64,000 bases of DNA, taken from positions 11,051,077 to 11,115,076 of the forward strand of contig JAJEKV010000039.1 of assembly GCA_021234155.1 (NCBI GenBank), given 5' to 3'. Positions 48,594 through 60,802 of the stretch are shown here, one piece after another. Source of the stretch: Isoetes taiwanensis (lineage: Eukaryota > Streptophyta > Lycopodiopsida > Isoetales > Isoetaceae). The translations under genes were made by a program, and so were the position numbers. The notes under the pieces were generated by a model that saw only the letters and a program-made list of their open reading frames with translations, did no database searches and was not told the DNA's origin. Numbering within the stretch: position 1 is the stretch's first letter; each line of letters begins with the position of its first letter.

Positions 48594-48845
48594 ATATTGA
48601 GTTTTTTTGGTAGAAGTCTCTATATTTCATATTCTAAAATATTAGGCAAAGCCGTATAGAGTTTCGACATTCCCCCAAAATCTTATGTGAACTCGTATTT
48701 CATATTTCAAAATCATAGGCGCCTCCACTCATAAATGACCATAAGCGAAATGAAAGATGCCCAGAAGCTCCAACATACAATCTGGCCCATAGGATAGACG
48801 GATCTGACGATTTTGGTAGTCCAGAGTGCACCTCATTTAGAATAG
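48594..48845. repeat. Left copy of the ~250-bp duplication flanking LINE copy 2
   Basis: The segment has two parts. 48,594-48,768 matches 51,223-51,406 (shared GTATAGAGTTTCGACATTCC and CGTATTTCATATTTCAAAAT). 48,769-48,845 matches 60,835-60,912 (ATCTGG.CCATAGG...GACAGATCTAACGATT-like stretch). The second copy is split by element B. Identity is roughly 85-90%. Confidence 0.8.
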
Positions 48846-51222
48846 ATATATAGATACATAGATACATTATTGTCCTTGTGCCCTGAGGCCAGTGGACTTG
48901 TGTAGCATGGGCGAGCTCCCTGGTGGGCGCTACTAGCACATCATGCTGGTTTACATTGTAGCCTTTTCTGAAGGCTTCACTTTTCTCTATTAATACCGGC
49001 ATCCCGCTTTGAGTCGGCTTCAAGGCCGTGCACGGATGCGTCGTTATCAATCAGCTTTGAGCTGAGCATTTCTGGGCATGTATGGTGCGCCTCTCAGGCG
49101 GTTCATAACAGAAGCCCTTTTTCTTTATGTACTTCCCGGTGCTTTGCTGTCATTTCCCGTATTGCGTCTGCCAGTTCCCTCATTGTTTCCGTCCTTGCCA
49201 TCATGGTGTGTACGTGTTGGCCCCATCTTATGTTTTTGTACTTGTTCCTAATGCCTTCATATATTGGGCATTCATTTAGCATATGATTTTCACTTCCACT
49301 TCCCCTCTGTCACAGATTCTGCATATCCGGTCATCTTTCTCAATTCTCCACCATCTGTCCTTTTCAATTCTTAGGTCGTGGCTTCCCATTCTAAATCTTG
49401 CCAGGATATCCCTCCTGGCTTTCCCTAGTAGATTATCCTGATATATCTGCTGTCCTATCTGTTGTTCTGGGTTAAATATAGTCAGAAGCCAAATTGTCTT
49501 GGGTCCTGTGTGTTTCTGCAGCCAAGCTTGCGTAGCTTTGTTTGTCCATTCATCATTCCATTCCCCTTCACTTATCAGATCGCCCAGATTCATCCCCATT
49601 TTTCTTGTCCACATTGCTACATCCCTAAACCATCCGTTGCCCTCGGTTATGTGGTTTTTCGCTGATTCACTGATCGCAATATTCGCTAACTTATTCGGTT
49701 TCCCGCCTGCATTGTTTCTTATGAGATATCTGATGGTCTTTTCCCACGCCCTTACCTCCATTGGTTTCTGCCCTATCTCATACACTATGGTTGTTTGCGG
49801 TGTGTTCGTTCTCAATTTGAATTCCTGTTTGTGCCATTGCTTGAATATTCCCTCCTGTTTCTCCCATTTCCTTTCTGTTAGTCCCGGTCCCCATGCCTCT
49901 ACCCCATATAGCTGCGTGGTTGCGACCACTGCGCTGAACAGATAGCATTTGATCTCCCAGTTTATTATTCTGCTTTTATTACAAAAAAATTTCATATTGT
50001 AGTAACTCCCAATGGTTGTTTGGAATTTTGTATCTGCCCCTTTAGCCCATTTCCCTTTGCCATGTGTGTCGTATCCCAGATATCTGTATTCTGTTGATTC
50101 TTCTAACTCTGTTCCCAAATATCTGAACGGTTTATGTCTATTATTGTGACCGAAGAAGACGATTTTGGTTTTCGCAAGATTAACTGTCAACCCTGTCTGT
50201 TCGCAGAAGCTTTCCAGCAGTTTCAGTAACCTGTGCATTCCCTTGTTCTTTCTGGCCATCATGCTTAGGTCATCTGCATATAACATGATAGGTACTTTGG
50301 TGTCCCCTAGTGTGGGAGCGTCTCTGTCCCCTTGCTGTTCTGTTATGAAATCTTGTAATGCATCTATGTATCTCCCGAACAGCGTGGGGGATAGTGGGCA
50401 TCCCTGCTTGACCCCTGTATCGCAATCTATTGCTTTCCCTTCTTCTTCCATTTTTGCATATACATTATAATACAATCTTGCAATTGCCCCTACCATATCC
50501 TTTGGTGCTTGCATATCTATAAGCCTTTGTATTAGTTTTTCCCTCGGTACTGTGTCAAAAGCTTTCCTAAAGTCCACAAAGCAGCATATTACTTTCTTTC
50601 CCTGGTTTCTATTCTGTTCTACCAGTATCCTGAGGGTCACTAGGTGATCCGTAGTTGAGTGTTCCGTCCTGAACCCTTCCTGCCCCTGTGCTCTCCGATT
50701 CCCTACCTCTGCCCACTGCTTCAGCTTATTGTCTAAAACTTTTCCAAACCATTTTGCAAAAATAGAACTCACCATTATGGTTCTATAATTTCCAGGTTCC
50801 TGTCTACCCCCTCCCTTGTGTAGGGGTATCACCCTGTTATACGCCCATCTGGATGGAAGTCCTGTGTGTATGATGCTGTTGAATATATCTGTCACCTGTT
50901 TTCCTAACGCTGTGTCTGCACATTTTAACAATTCCACTGTTAATCCATATAGGTCTGGGGCTTTGTTATTGGCCATTCTGTTTAGTGCTGTCATCAATTC
51001 CTGTGTGCTAAAACACGGTTTGTCCATCTCTTGCAGCTCTGGTATTGGTGCTGGAGATGCTCCGGTCTTATACAGTTTTTCCAGGTATCTCTCCCACCCG
51101 TCTGCCCCAATATTATTTTTCTGATTCCCTTTCCCTTTCCCTTTAAATCCTTTCCAGAATTTCCGGGGTTTCTTTTTCAGAAGTTTAGCCAGTCCCCGTT
51201 GGTGCTGTACCAAGTTTTTGTT
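48845..51222 (-). mobile_element. LINE copy 2, 5' truncated, long open RT frame
   Basis: Same family as the copy at 1,966-5,192: matching RT, zinc motif and 3' UTR ending (on the - strand) CTCAGGGCACAAGGACAATA. It is followed by an imperfect TCTAT-rich tail at about 48,838-48,866. The 5' end is truncated at about 51,222, removing the endonuclease. It is flanked by the ~250-bp direct duplication described separately. Confidence 0.88.
49276..51222 (-). CDS. LINE copy 2 reverse transcriptase (open frame)
   Basis: An uninterrupted frame of about 650 element-derived codons; the open frame runs on 39 codons into flanking DNA (to 51,339). Motifs in order: NNKAPDLYGLTVELL, VIPLHKGGGRQEPGNYRTIM, EGFRTEHSTTDHL, CCFVDFRKAFDTVPRE, GVKQGCPLSPTLF, the catalytic LYADDLSMMA, NLAKTKIVFFGH and YRYLGYDTHGKGKW. 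A C-terminal CRICDRGEVE half of a CCHC motif is cut short by a frameshift and stop at 49,276. All RT catalytic Asp residues (FxxxFD, YADD) are intact. The endonuclease domain is absent, so it cannot retrotranspose alone. Compared with the copy at 2-5 kb it is much less decayed. Confidence 0.85.
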   Translation of the reverse strand, partial: NKNLVQHQRGLAKLLKKKPRKFWKGFKGKGKGNQKNNIGADGWERYLEKLYKTGASPAPIPELQEMDKPCFSTQELMTALNRMANNKAPDLYGLTVELLKCADTALGKQVTDIFNSIIHTGLPSRWAYNRVIPLHKGGGRQEPGNYRTIMVSSIFAKWFGKVLDNKLKQWAEVGNRRAQGQEGFRTEHSTTDHLVTLRILVEQNRNQGKKVICCFVDFRKAFDTVPREKLIQRLIDMQAPKDMVGAIARLYYNVYAKMEEEGKAIDCDTGVKQGCPLSPTLFGRYIDALQDFITEQQGDRDAPTLGDTKVPIMLYADDLSMMARKNKGMHRLLKLLESFCEQTGLTVNLAKTKIVFFGHNNRHKPFRYLGTELEESTEYRYLGYDTHGKGKWAKGADTKFQTTIGSYYNMKFFCNKSRIINWEIKCYLFSAVVATTQLYGVEAWGPGLTERKWEKQEGIFKQWHKQEFKLRTNTPQTTIVYEIGQKPMEVRAWEKTIRYLIRNNAGGKPNKLANIAISESAKNHITEGNGWFRDVAMWTRKMGMNLGDLISEGEWNDEWTNKATQAWLQKHTGPKTIWLLTIFNPEQQIGQQIYQDNLLGKARRDILARFRMGSHDLRIEKDRWWRIEKDDRICRICDRGEVEVKIIC

Positions 51223-51406
51223 GACATTGAGTTCTTTTGGTAGAGATTCGAGCCTCCGTATTTCATATTTTAAAATGTTAGGCAAAGTCGTATAGAGTTT
51301 CGACATTCCCTCGAAACCATAGGTGAACTCGTATTTCATATTTCAAAATCATAGGTGCCTCCAATCATAAATGACCGTAATCGAGATGAAAGGTTCCCAG
51401 AAGCCC
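51223..51406. repeat. Right copy of the duplication, first part
   Basis: Matches 48,594-48,768. It begins exactly where LINE copy 2 is truncated and ends where element B begins. Confidence 0.8.
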
Positions 51407-51438
51407 ATTAGAGAAAAAATGAGGTCTCCAACCATCCT
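51407..51438 (+). repeat. Left terminal inverted repeat of element B
   Basis: 32 bp; inverse copy at 60,803-60,834 with two A/G differences. Confidence 0.85.
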
Positions 51439-51872
51439 CCTAAGAAGAATTCCATGTCATTTTTCCTCATTATTTTACCATTTTCCATGTCACCTCTTTG
51501 TCTTTATAACAATGTAATCTATAGAATCCTTCATGCTAAAAACATATCTTTAGAGTTTCGAGGCATTATTTCGCATCTATATGAAATATAAAATATTGGT
51601 TTTGCTCGTGTGGTCGAGCATTTTTCATTTACGTTGGCACGAAATCGAGAGATCTAGGGGGAATGAAATCAACCACCGAAATTGTTTCACTCTGGATCAA
51701 CCACCAGATCGACCATTGGAACTCTCTTACAAGGTACGTTTTCTACCTCACCATAGGATTCTACTATTGCCGATTGATTGCCGCCTGTTTGATTTTTGAA
51801 TATTTGAATTCAAACTTTTGAATCTGTGAATTCGAAATTCCTTGCCTCCAAAGAAGAAAATATATATATGCA

Positions 51873-54800
51873 ATGGACTCCCAGAGCAACGTTTTTGCTC
51901 ATTACCTTGCCAATCTGCCATGGCTCAACTCAGAATTAGGCTCCCATCAGAAGACTATGCACAATTAAGAGTAAGGGCTTCATGGAAAAGAAATTGATGA
52001 AGATGGTTTAAGAAAAACTGGAGCTAAACATGTTAATTTATGGGCAAAGGGTGAGCTATACCCAAGAAATCCATGGACAGGCAAGCATCCAAAATTCAGT
52101 TCTATTACTGAGCTTGTGAAGTTTGTTTGTGAAGGACAAGGAGGGCTTCTTGGCTATTGTGAGAGTATGGTGCAGTATAATATGCAAACAATATTTTATA
52201 TGAATAATTTGGCATTTCGGTTGCAGCAGAAGCAAGAAGAGTGCTTGAATTTGACTAAGATGGTTGATTCATTGGCCAAGCAAGCTGAAGTAAAAGACCA
52301 TGAGGCATCTAAATTAACATCACAGCTCAGAAATAGGATATTGCAACTAGAACAAGACATGAAGTTGATGGATTTTATTGTAAATCAGTCTAATAGAGAA
52401 TCTGCAATTGCAAATTCAGAAGCTAAGAAACATAAAAGGAGAGTTTGCATGTTGGAGAACAGGCTGAAAAGATTAAAGCAGACCTCTTTTGGTCTTAGAG
52501 AAAGAAAGAAAAATTTGAAGCCAATATCAACACTAAAGCCCACATGTGGGGCTGTTAGAAAGAGAATCTGTGCGATACGTCACATGGTGCATGGAAAGAA
52601 TGATGCACGAGCTGATAGTGCAAATCATACAAGTGCTAATAATGTTAACAAAGTTGTGAGAAGTTTTGCCACAAAAGGAGACATTATGGCAATGCTAAAT
52701 GCACCAGAAAATGGCTATTTGAGAAAAGGTATAATTGACATGGTTGTCCAAGATATCTGCTCCAAGATTGACATTGGAAAAATACAAGCGATTTGTGAAT
52801 CGGCTGGGATTAGCACAAAAGCATATAGATTGCTCTTTAAACCATTCTACGCTGCCTTGACTTCACTTGGTACAAAAAAATTTATTGTTCCAAGGCCATA
52901 CTATGTTCATAAGGTTAGAGCATTGAGAAACAATTCAGTTAATGAAGTATTTGGATGCATGCACTCGATAGTGTCAAGCCCGCTAATTGTATCCGATAGT
53001 TCTTCAAAAGGTAAGGAAGCAAGTAAGACTATGATAGATCTGAATGAAAAGAATAATTTGTGGTTAGATTTAGAAGACGTTTTGAGATTTATGGTGATTT
53101 ACTATAATTTGCAAGAAGTAGATGTTGGAGGACAGCTGGAAGTTTGCATAAAGTTAGATGAGATGGAATTATCTCATGCTAAAAAATACGAGCGAGTTTC
53201 TTTGACTCTCATGAATAAGGCCTTGTTGCCATCCTACGAGGTGCAAGGGAAATTGAAGAAGAAAGAGAGAGATTCCGAGTGGTTCTCCATTCAATCCGAG
53301 GACCATACATGGTGGTTGGGACTGTTTCAAGTCCGAAAGGAAAACTATGATGTATTGAAATGGGTATTTCAACAAACAAGCATTCCTGCTCTAATACATA
53401 AATATAACAGTGGTGAGAAACTAATTGTTGAAGGATGTGGCGCCTTTATGATTAGTTTTCACATGGCCTCTGATTTGAAAACAGAAAAATGCATGTATAA
53501 TATTTCATCTACAGGTGCAAAGACATCCAAGAATTGTATTTATTGCAATTATACATTGAAATCATCAAAGAAAGGGCATTCCAAAAGTACGTTGGACTGT
53601 GATCAGCGAGCAGCACCAGACCGACATACAAATGATGAAAGGTTTCAGCCAATATTACCAATTCCCTTGGAGAGAGTTTATATTTGTACGCTTCATGCAC
53701 TTGTAAGGATTGTTGATAAGATGATCCACCATTCATCCTGTTTTGTATGGAATATTAGAAGCGAGGAGGAGAGGAAAGAAGGGATTAAACGAGTGGAAAA
53801 TGTATTATCCGAGGCGGGTCTACATGGCGGATGTGTCAAGTTGGAGAAGGATACAAAAAAGTCAAATGGTAGGAGCTCTATTCCAGCCAAGGTTTCTCTT
53901 GGTGGCGATAAAGCACGCCATTTCTTGTCTAAAGTAGATAGCGCGCAAAGAGGAGACTTTGAGTTTGGTAAGAAGTTGGTATGCGCAGAACATGATAGAA
54001 CAGAGCCAACAGCAAAAAAATTAAAGGCATGGAATGCTTTATCTGACCTTAACTTGCTGCTACAGAAGCATTACTTTACTGAATGCAACAAGGAAGAATT
54101 TTTTTTTTTTTTTTTTTTTTTTTGAGGGTAAGAAGTATGATTTTCTATTAATAAAAAGTGGCCCAAGACCTTATTACAAAGCGGCCCAGAGGCCTTATAG
54201 GAAGAAGTAGCACATGGTCACCAGATAGAAAGAATTAACACATATATAACAATACAGCCACCAAACTAGAGAACCTCAACAAAATGATGCCCCTGTACTC
54301 TGTCCAAAGCGCCCTCAACCTCTTCATTATCATAACAAGAGGATAGAGAACCTCCTCTCCGCCCATCCAGTACTATAGAGCATATTCCTTGTACCTTCAT
54401 TGCAGATACTATGGGAAAACAGTTATATTTGTGGAGCTCTACTAAAAACATCCTTCCAGATCTTGAAGCACCCCGACATATATACCTTGGAAGAATAATT
54501 CTTTCAACATGGAGACTCAGAGGCTGGAGGTACATTCTGAAATTCCATTCTCTTCTCTCACTTAAGTACTATGGGATACTAGTCCCTTTCCATTCGATAT
54601 GTTCCTGCTACCTTGAAGCACAACCCAGGAGATGCAAGCAAAAACAAAACAAAAAAACCGGGATTGCTCACCGTCTTCCACAAGAGAGATACTATGATTG
54701 GTCATCCAAAGGCACCAATCAGACCCAAAGTATCCATCACTCCGCTCCTACAGCTGCCTCAACCTCTTCTTTACAACAAAGGTATTTAGATCATGCGCCT

Positions 54801-56337
54801 ATTTCCCAAAAAAGACCAAAAGAAATGAGCTCCATTTCTTGCTATCCTAATTACTATGGGAGGAAGCCTCTTTCATTCCTAGAAGGCTTCATCATGTTAA
54901 GGCTTCCAACAAGATGCTGCAACCCCAAGGATCCGTGGCAGCCCCATCATTACAGACAAAAGATATGGTGAACAAAAAAAAACCTGCTCAATGATATCTA
55001 CCTCCAAGCGCACCAATCAAACATTTGAAGACAAGTACCACCACGCAAGATATGTGTCTACATAGCCGCTAGACTACTACAATGAAGAATTACAAGCCTC
55101 CCGGCCCCGTAACTCTTACTTTCACCATTCCTCTTCCCTCAGAATGCAAGAATCACCATGAAACCCTCTCTAGCTGGGATAGAGAAGGGGAAAAATATCC
55201 ACAAACGATAACGAAGCATGCAACACTTAAGATCCAGTCAATCACTACATATTCCCCATCTGTCGTGACAATAGCAAGAAAACGAGACGTGTATCTGCAG
55301 TGAGTGCAGACACAACCACAGTGAGTGCGGCCCTTATGTTGCAGTGAGTGCAACCAGGATCTCAGACTTAAGGCCAAAACCACATAAGAATGGAAATAAT
55401 ACTGCCCGGTGCAAACAAACCAGGTTTGAAAGACCAGATCTGAAAAACCATGCTCCGAAACTGTTTATAGTTCTAGCACTAGTGGAAAAATGAGACTAAG
55501 GCAGACTAAGGCAAAAGCTCTAAGCCATCAAGAGCCTTTCTTTTGCTCATACTAGTCGCTAGCTATTCTCTGTCTCCATAACAAAAGCTAATGGCAAATG
55601 CAAAAGGACACCCCTTTACCCGATCATAACCGATGCTTGGGGAAGTTTTGAAGAAGCGGTCAGATTCCATCGATTCGATTCCCGTTGCAGCCAGATCCAT
55701 AAGCACGGGAAGCAACCCCTTTCCATCAACCATAGCCTTGCCGGAGGAAGAAGCAGCCCACCACGCTGCTCATCCAAAGAATCGTTGCAACAACAAGGTT
55801 TCTCCAAGCAAATCGGGCGGTCACGCCCGCCAGCCCTAGAAATTAGGGCGCAACATTTTTCCGTCTCCGAAATATCCCCATCACAAGGAAGAATTCCGAG
55901 TTGTTGTAAAGGCATTTACGACCGCTTATATACAGGCATGGGGAGAGAGTGAAGTCACACATTACGTGCATATAATTTATGCACACGGCCCCTGGTTTGC
56001 TGAAAAATATGGAAGCCTTGCAATCTGGAACACGCAGGGGATGGAGAAATCCCATAAGCAAGCAAAGGTAGCCTTTAATCAAAAGACACAACGAGGTGGC
56101 AGCAACAAATCTTCTCTTTCTAATCCGCTAGTTCAAATGACCCAATGGTTCTATAGAAGAATAGTAGCACGTCATGAAGAAAACATGGTGAGACGAGCTT
56201 CTCCAAATGACCCAGATGCAACTATAGAAGCTGCAAAAAAACGAAGGAGAGAAACTTGGAAAAATTCAGTAGCGAATGACCGTTGCATAGAATGGAGGGA
56301 AAAGCGGCAAAGAATTGGAAGCAAATTCAGTTTGTAA
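51873..56337 (+). pseudogene. Element B transposase-like protein, interrupted by a retroposon
   Basis: The frame begins MDSQSNVFAHYLANLPWLNS at 51,873 and meets two TAA codons at 51,966 and 51,972. It is then open to the retroposon at 54,101 and resumes in phase at 55,896, ending at a stop at 56,335. The N-terminal part has a coiled coil (about 52,240-52,480: LTKMVDSLAKQAEVKD, ILQLEQDMKLMD). The central part has CIKLDEMELS, YNISSTGAKTSKNCIYCNYT and LERVYICTLHALVRIVDKMI. The C-terminal part has HYVHIIYAHGPWFAEKYGSL and NTQGMEKSHKQAK. An acidic residue in a central strand, a Cys pair, a conserved His helix and a late QG-x-E-K-x-H motif are what one expects of a DDE-type transposase; this is an inference. 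No superfamily recognised. It is unlike the element A transposase. Confidence 0.6.
54101..55882 (-). mobile_element. Poly(A) retroposon, 1.78 kb, inside the element B gene
   Basis: It has a T run at 54,101-54,123 and an ACAAGGAAGAATT duplication at 54,088-54,100 and 55,883-55,895. Next to the tail the sequence TTTCTATTAATAAAAAGTGG resembles the 3' end of plant L1 LINEs. No RT frame is present, so it is a truncated LINE 3' part or a non-coding retrocopy. It shows few signs of age, with a perfect 13-bp duplication. Confidence 0.87.
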
Positions 56338-57825
56338 TTACATTTTGTTATTCATACATATGTACACTTCAGAAAGTTGAAGGCACCTTAATTTTGCTTT
56401 TGCAGGCTGATTCTTTTGATGCATTTAAATTATGGTTGGTTCCATGTCAATTCTTCTGTGCAGGTCAATAGTTAGTAGTATGTGCAGGTCAACATCTTTT
56501 AGGAAGTTTGTTATACACTGGATTATTGTGCATGGGCATATCAGGTATGTGCACTGAACCTGCTGCAGCATACTTAGATTGAATCTGTTGCAGCATACTT
56601 AGAGGCCTACTGCCATACATTAAGAAGCCTGCAAAGGGAGGATATAGAAACAATTCCCTTAAGGACATGTGGCTTGAGTGAGCATGTGGCCTAGATAACA
56701 AAAAGAACAGCTCCCAAACATTCTTATTATTATTGTGAGTTAATGTTTGAAAAGCTAAATGCTATGCTACTAAGGTTGTATATATGCCTTGTACATGTAT
56801 GCCCTAACAGCAATCCATCTTTGGCACAGGCTATGTCATATGCATCCCCCAAGGCTCTTCTTAATATGTTATTTGGTATCCAGAAGCCTACTCTTGCTCG
56901 TGGTTCTGGTGCACACCTTACCTCAAGCCCATCTTGTATATACTTTTAAGAAAACGTTTTAAGATAAATGGATTTTACTTCCAGAAGTTAACAGTTCTGA
57001 AAGTGTAGAAATGTTCAAAAAATATATTTCCGAATTGGAGGCAAGGTAAAAATCTTAGCACCTTCGCTGCCACGCTAATTTGCACATGGATGAAAAGTAA
57101 ACAACTCACTTTCTTGTGGAACCATTAGCCATCTAGATTTTATATTAAGTTAGCAGTTAGAGTTGGAAGAGCGTAATTATAAAATACAACATGGTGATTA
57201 AGGTAACTTTTATGCACAATTTACAAGGCAAACAGGTATGCACATTTCTGGTATTGAAGGAATGCTGGCCAACAGGTACCTGAATGGTTGGACATATTCT
57301 CGCTTTTTTGGTATTGAAGGAATGGTTGGACATATTCTCGCTTTTTTGTCCTATATCATGGATGTGTCTCTTAGGATCAAGAAACTTTAAAGTAGGATTT
57401 CTTGTATTCTAGCGTTTTTTGAGAGAGAATGATGTTATCTGAATTATACGTCGAGGTCCAATAGCCTACCTGTCCAATTAAGAATACATACGACTGTTCT
57501 TCAATGAGTGCTTGAGTGTTGATTCTTCAACTATTAACATCCTGCAACGGCTTCTCTTAAGCAGCTTCCATCTTCCCAGCTGTTGCAATTACAGGAGGAG
57601 ATTAGGATGAATTTGTTGCGCACATATTAGATTGGAGAATTTTATTGGAGCAGCTGGATGTATTTACAATTTGACTAACATCTTTCTCTCTCAAATAATG
57701 CTAGAATACAAGAAACCTCACTCTACTGGACCATATCATGCCATATCATCATCTGTGTGCATTACATCACGACATGACTACCTTTAAAGGCATCACATCA
57801 ATCAACGTGAGCGTCTTTCTTCATA
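56338..57825. other. Intergenic part of element B
   Basis: AT-rich, no supported gene. Contains a short direct duplication at about 57,270-57,350 (GGTATTGAAGGAATG and GGTTGGACATATTCTCGC). Confidence 0.4.
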
Positions 57826-57829
57826 TTAC

Positions 57830-59718
57830 TCTCATCACTTCAGAATCTCTAAGTGACTTGAGAGTGAAATTCGCCTGGGGAGGATTTTTTGTCGGCTGGG
57901 TCTTTTGCGGGACCTTTCAGCAAAATTCAGCAGGCTTTCCAAGCTCTTAGATGCATGGAAATTTTCTGTCAATCCAGCGCTGAGACTCACATAAAATTTG
58001 CAGATGTCTAAAAGTACCTTAACCTGCACACTGGCTGGTTTTGGTAAGCAATATGGAGCCAATGAATGACCATATTGAAAAAAATAGCAAATCCAATCTA
58101 CCATATGCATCATCAAATTATATATTTGAATGAACACTTAATACAGGACCAGAAACAAAAGAGCATAGTATGCCCAAACTGCCAAGAATGTAAAAGAGCA
58201 AAGTGCATGTAAAGGAGCAAACAACTTCTCCAATGTAAAGGAGCAAACAAATTCTTCAATCGCTCTTGAATGACCATGTTCATATTTGTACAGATACCAT
58301 AAGCCCAACGCTTTCTTGAGACTTTTTGCAAACGTTTCTTTTCTTTGCTTTTTAACACAAGCAATAACATTGACCTTGTGCATCATCTATTTCTGACAAA
58401 CAGATTTCAGGAATTGAACCTGAAAATCCAACATCCGACACTTTTTTTTCCCTTATTGTACTATTGCTTTTATGTGAATTACATTGGGAAACTTACAATC
58501 TTTACACTTTATTTCGCATTCCCTGCGATATCCTATCTTTCTTCCATTAAAAAAGAACTAAAATTCCCCATACATCCTAAAAGTATCTAGCAGCTTTCTA
58601 CAGTCAAGTAATGTGCAGTCCTCCTCCACGTTGAGCACTCGATTACTAGCTTCACCACAAAAAATATTTAGATCCATGAAAGGAGATTTCTTGTCGTGTT
58701 CTTCCATAATTGTCCAATGATAATGACCATTCTCCCAAAAGCGCTTTCTTCTTTGAATAAAATAGTTGCAATACAACATTTGCTTAGTCATCCTGTACCT
58801 GCAAAAAATAGTGAAGTTTGAGCATCACAAGATTAGAATGAACCTACTACATATATTACCTACTACATATATTACCTGAAAACAAATGTGTCTATTGCAG
58901 CCATGCATTCCGTGATTTGGCCTCCGCTTTCATGCTCCCTCCGTTTCCAATCACCATAAAATAGGCCTTCTAATGTGTTGGTTGTAACGTGATTACACGT
59001 ATACGTTTGAGGAGCGACCTTAAATGATTCGGATTGAAAGAAGTAGGAGAATATGTTTACTGGCAAAAACACTTTGATCGCACATCTAACACCACCAGTT
59101 TCAGTAAGCGTTCTGTATACTTCTCTTGTCAGATGTATGCGATATGATGTCAGTACTTTCTGATCACAGAATTCAGCACCCATTGATTTTAAGCTTGGGG
59201 GGTCAATCTCCAGAAGTTTTCCTATGCGTCTAGCAGATATGGTGTAGTGGAATTTGTGAAACCAGATGCCTTTATCATGCAAACTTCTGTTGGAAAAACC
59301 CTGAAATAACAGCTGCCCTATCATATAATGATAGACTTCAAGAACACTTGTAATGCTCTCAGCCGAAACTTGATCAACAAAGTCAGAGGAGCAAATGTAA
59401 TTGGCTTCAAGTTTAGGATATGATGCCTTTTCTGCAATTGACTCCTTTGCCATTTCACGAGGACCATAAGCATGCTCCACAACAAAATATAGAACCTTCT
59501 TACCTCCAGGACCAAACATAATATCTTTTACTCGTCCCTTCCAATGCATTGAGCAGTCATTTAACCTGGACTTATCCACCTTATGTTCACCAGTTGTTCG
59601 AGGCATCATGGTAACCCATGAACCAATAGAAACGCGAAGCTCAAGCCATTCCCCATTTTCGCTTTGCTCATTATGCACAATTGCTGTACCTGGACCAGAC
59701 CTTAGCAGCGGCATGATC
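57830..59718 (-). CDS. Element B second gene, spliced, unknown function
   Basis: Main exon 59,718-58,875 follows a TTGTCTGCAG acceptor and opens IMPLLRSGPGTAIVHNEQSE. It has WVTMMPRTTGEHKVDKSRLN, MHWKGRVKDIMFGPGGKKVL, YFVVEHAYGPREMAKESI and YHYMIGQLLFQGFSNRSLHD, and ends IDTFVFR before GTAATA. The next exon, after TTTTTTGCAG at 58,797, joins in frame as YRMTKQMLYCNYFIQRRKRF and runs to a stop at 58,558. A further exon-like block (about 58,025-57,835) reads VLLDICKFYVSLSAGLTENF. The 'WKGRVKDI...YFVVEHAY' part vaguely recalls a BAH-type chromatin-reader fold, but this is weak. Two convergent genes within the TIRs suggest a two-protein transposon. No stop interrupts the main exons. Confidence 0.5.
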
Positions 59719-60227
59719 TGCAGACAACAAAACAAAAATCTGAGCAATAACTTTACACATGCAAGACAACATGCATGTCATTCAAATTTGATATTAAGCA
59801 CTTAAGTTTCTTGGAACAGAGCACTTCAATTAATATTAACCTCCATGTACCAACTAGCATTACAAGAATCAAATTAGCACAGGACATATAAAACATTCAG
59901 CTCACATGACACAACAATTTGGCAATAAAAATAATAGAGATGTTGGCTTTGTTGTACATGGCACGAAATTGAGTAAAAGAGAAGCAAGCAGTTGTCAGAT
60001 CTGCTGTTTCTAAAAACCAGCTTGATATCCTAATGCATAATGGCATGTTAAGTTTAAAAAAATAAATAAATGGATCTGGTTATCTCAAATCCAAAGCTTA
60101 AAACTTCCATCTCAATGCCTATGAAAGAGTAAAACAAAATAATATAGACATGGTTTCATGCTGAATGCTGATATAACGAAAGCAGAGTTTAGAAGGGCCA
60201 AAAGTAAATCATTTTTTATATCACCTA

Positions 60228-60510
60228 CCTGATCGATCTTTGCTGCACTTCCAATCTGCAGGCGAACCGACGGTGTTGGGGATGAATTCAAAGTGCCCTT
60301 GTGCCTTCGTAAAAGCTAGAATTATAAGCCATATTCAGAAAGTTAAATCATTTTCTATATTACCTATCTGATCGATCTTTGCTGCCCTTTCAATCTGTAG
60401 GCGAACCGATCTTTGCTGCCCTTTCAATCTGTAGGCGAACCGACGATGTTGGGAATCAATCCGAAGAGGCCTTGTGCCTTCGTCAAAGCTAGTATCGTGA
60501 AACCATATGG
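60228..60510 (-). repeat. Tandemly duplicated 5' exon of the element B second gene
   Basis: The block GATCGATCTTTGCTGC..TTTCAATCTG(T/C)AGGCGAACCGAC(G) occurs at about 60,232-60,280, 60,367-60,406 and 60,404-60,445. The longer unit CTTGTGCCTTCG(T/C)(A/C)AAAGCTAG recurs at about 60,297 and 60,470. The - strand reading SVRLQIERAAKIDQ before a donor suggests a leader exon. Confidence 0.55.
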
Positions 60511-60802
60511 AAAAAAAATTCGGCAGGAAATTTTCGTAGTTTAGGTTTTCGTGTAACCATATTAAAAAAAATTCGGCAAGAAATTTTCGTAGGTTTTCAT
60601 GTACAAGTAAATCTAGCGAGATCTCCACCCACACAAGGGAAAGTCCTTATGAAATACGTGCCCAACAAAATGTCACCACGTGGATGCCTAGTAAAAAAAT
60701 GAAAGCCCTACAATTGCCACGTAATGTGCCCTTAGAACATTGGAGGTATCTCCCCATTGGCTCCATGTGTGAACCTACGTGGAAATTTCAATATTAAGTT
60801 TA

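Noticed and set aside
49499-49945. 148-codon + strand open frame within LINE copy 2
   Set aside because: Antisense shadow of the reverse transcriptase frame.
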